From Gammaproteobacteria bacterium (lineage in GTDB: Bacteria > Pseudomonadota > Gammaproteobacteria > Chromatiales > Chromatiaceae), in the NCBI GenBank assembly GCA_020445405.1, contig JAGRGQ010000042.1, positions 1 through 32,939 on the forward strand: a stretch of 32,939 nt of DNA. Direction: 5' to 3'. Positions 31,427 through 32,939 of the stretch are shown one piece after another. The notes below the pieces were generated by a model. The model was not told the DNA's origin. It saw only the letters and a list, made by a program, of their open reading frames with translations, and did no database searches. The stretch's first letter is position 1. Each line of letters opens with the position of its first letter. Both the position numbers and the translations under genes were made by a program.

Positions 31427-32939
31427 ATGAAAACAACAATCGCAGTTGCGATAGCAGCCGCTCTGATCAGCGCCTCACCCGGCATTTTCGCGGGCAAAGC
31501 CGAGGCGGAGAAATGGATAAACAGCGAGTTTCAGCCGTCGACCCTGTCAAAAGAGGAACAGATGAAGGAGATGGCCTGGTTCATCCAGGCGGCGGCACCG
31601 TTCAAGGGCATGGAGATCAACGTACTGTCCGAGACCATTCCCACCCACGAGTACGAATCCAAGACCCTGACCAAGGCATTTGAAGAGATAACCGGTATCA
31701 AGGTCAATCATCAGCTGCTGGGTGAGGGCGAAGTGGTGCAGGCGGTGCAGACGCAGATGCAGACCGGCCGCAACCTCTACGACGCCTATATAAACGACTC
31801 GGATCTGATCGGCACCCATTCGCGTCTGCAGCTCGCGGTCAATCTGACCGACTGGATGGCGGGCGAGGGCAAGGATGTCACCAACCCGATGCTCGACCTC
31901 GACGACTTCATGGGCATCTCCTTCACCACCGGCCCCGATGGCAAGGTTTACCAGATTCCGGACCAGCAGTTCGCGAACCTCTACTGGTTTCGCTATGACT
32001 GGTTCCAGCGCGACGACCTGAAGAAAAAGTTCAAGGAGATGTACGGCTACGATCTCGGCGTACCGGTCAACTGGTCGGCCTACGAAGACATCGCCGAATT
32101 TTTCTCGGAACACGTCAAGGAGATCGACGGGGTTCGGATCTATGGCCACATGGACTACGGCAAACGCGCGCCGGATCTGGGCTGGCGCATGACCGACGCC
32201 TGGCTCTCCATGGCCGGCGAGGGCAGCAAGGGGCTGCCCAACGGACGACCGGTGGACGAATGGGGTATCCGTATGGAAGAGGGCTCCTGCAACCCGGTTG
32301 GCGCTTCGGTCTCGCGCGGCGGCGGCGCCAACAGCCCGGCGGCCGTTTACGCGATTCGCAAATGGGATGAGTGGCTGCGCAAGTACGCACCGCCCGGTGC
32401 GGCCAGCTACGACTTCTACCAGTCGCTGCCGGCCCTGTCGCAGGGTAATGTGGCGCAGCAGATCTTCTGGTATACCGCGTTCACCTCCTCGATGGTTGCG
32501 CCGAAGAGCGAAGGCAACAATACCGTCGACGACAACGGCAAACCGCTGTGGCGCATGGCCCCGTCGCCGCATGGACCCTACTGGGAGGATGGCATGAAGC
32601 TGGGTTATCAGGACGCGGGCTCGTGGACGCTGTTCAAGTCGACGCCGGTCGACCGGCGCAAGGCGGCCTGGCTGTTTGCCCAGTTCGCGGTTTCGAAAAC
32701 GGTCTCGCTGAAGAAGACCCACGTCGGATTGACACCGATACGCGACAGCGATATCCGTCACGCTTCGTTTACCGAGCGCGCGCCGAAGCTGGGCGGCCTG
32801 GTCGAGTTCTACCGCTCCCCGGACCGGGTGCGCTGGACCCCCACCGGCATCAATGTGCCCGATTATCCCAAGCTGGCGCAGATCTGGTGGCAGCAGATCG
32901 GCGATGTCAACTCCGGCGCATTCACCCCGCAGGAGGCGA
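31427..32939 (+). CDS. glpV: Glycerol ABC transporter substrate-binding protein, GlpV-like (partial, 3' end cut)
   Basis: An open frame of 504 codons runs to the window end; the family is usually about 575 residues. A signal peptide (MKTTIAVAIAAALISASPGI, then FAGKAEA) precedes a large solute-binding domain. Landmarks are EMNVL-type EINVLSETIPTHEYESK, ITGIKVNHQLLGEGEVVQAV, NDSDLIGTHSRLQLAVNL, PDQQFANLYWFRYDWFQ, and SVSRGGGANSPAAVYAIRKW, closely resembling rhizobial GlpV of the GlpSTPQUV glycerol importer. GGAGG at 31413-31417 is 9 nt before the ATG. Divergence from glpK supports glycerol as substrate. The permease and ATPase genes should lie beyond the window or on another part of the locus. 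Confidence 0.85.
   Translation, partial: MKTTIAVAIAAALISASPGIFAGKAEAEKWINSEFQPSTLSKEEQMKEMAWFIQAAAPFKGMEINVLSETIPTHEYESKTLTKAFEEITGIKVNHQLLGEGEVVQAVQTQMQTGRNLYDAYINDSDLIGTHSRLQLAVNLTDWMAGEGKDVTNPMLDLDDFMGISFTTGPDGKVYQIPDQQFANLYWFRYDWFQRDDLKKKFKEMYGYDLGVPVNWSAYEDIAEFFSEHVKEIDGVRIYGHMDYGKRAPDLGWRMTDAWLSMAGEGSKGLPNGRPVDEWGIRMEEGSCNPVGASVSRGGGANSPAAVYAIRKWDEWLRKYAPPGAASYDFYQSLPALSQGNVAQQIFWYTAFTSSMVAPKSEGNNTVDDNGKPLWRMAPSPHGPYWEDGMKLGYQDAGSWTLFKSTPVDRRKAAWLFAQFAVSKTVSLKKTHVGLTPIRDSDIRHASFTERAPKLGGLVEFYRSPDRVRWTPTGINVPDYPKLAQIWWQQIGDVNSGAFTPQEA

Overview
The window (32.9 kb, GC-rich) is a chromosomal segment of a gammaproteobacterium. The order fliPQR-flhB-flhA-flhF-fleN-fliA-cheYZAB-motCD-parC-parP-cheW is the polar-flagellum/chemotaxis block known from Pseudomonas, Vibrio and relatives. 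The wider gene mix (MobB, AcuI, a glycerol ABC transporter, an alpha-carbonic-anhydrase-like protein) would fit a Chromatiales-type marine or sulfur-cycle bacterium, but no single gene fixes the genus.

1-16.3 kb, all plus strand: flagellar export gate (fliP end, fliQ, fliR, flhB, flhA), the pole-positioning pair flhF/fleN, sigma-28 (fliA), the chemotaxis core (cheY, cheZ, cheA, cheB), the MotCD stator, the ParC/ParP system that places chemoreceptor arrays at the pole, cheW, a 56-residue Pro/Arg-rich protein and a DUF2802 membrane protein. Most genes overlap or are separated by short gaps, so this looks like one or a few long operons. CheA carries two copies of the short acidic motif I believe corresponds to the ParP-contacting segment.

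16.3-20.3 kb: two exported proteins, an alpha-carbonic-anhydrase homologue in which all three zinc histidines are replaced and a four-EF-hand protein. These are followed by acuI on the minus strand and an exported DUF4197 protein. The 366-nt spacer between acuI and DUF4197 contains an almost perfect 21-bp-arm hairpin and a consensus -10 box.

20.4-25.4 kb: an overlapping pair (N-formylglutamate-amidohydrolase-like protein and YbdK-type carboxylate-amine ligase), then mobB. On the minus strand is a tight vanZ-like/nucleoside-phosphorylase-like/SDR operon, and divergent from it a small Cys2His2 zinc-finger-like protein.

25.4-32.9 kb: RhlE-type DEAD-box helicase with a hairpin leader and a 25% GC patch. 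Next is a glycerol locus: glpK and a hybrid histidine kinase overlap by ATGA on the minus strand. Divergent from them is the substrate-binding protein of a glycerol ABC transporter (glpV-like), cut by the window end. The glpK/glpV spacer carries four related 10-mers in two opposed pairs over a sigma-70-like promoter.

No tRNA, rRNA, CRISPR array, transposase or prophage gene was seen. The flagellar block is conventional. The points that stand out are the zinc-less carbonic anhydrase homologue, the doubled CheA motif, the large hairpin, and the glycerol-kinase-coupled sensor kinase.
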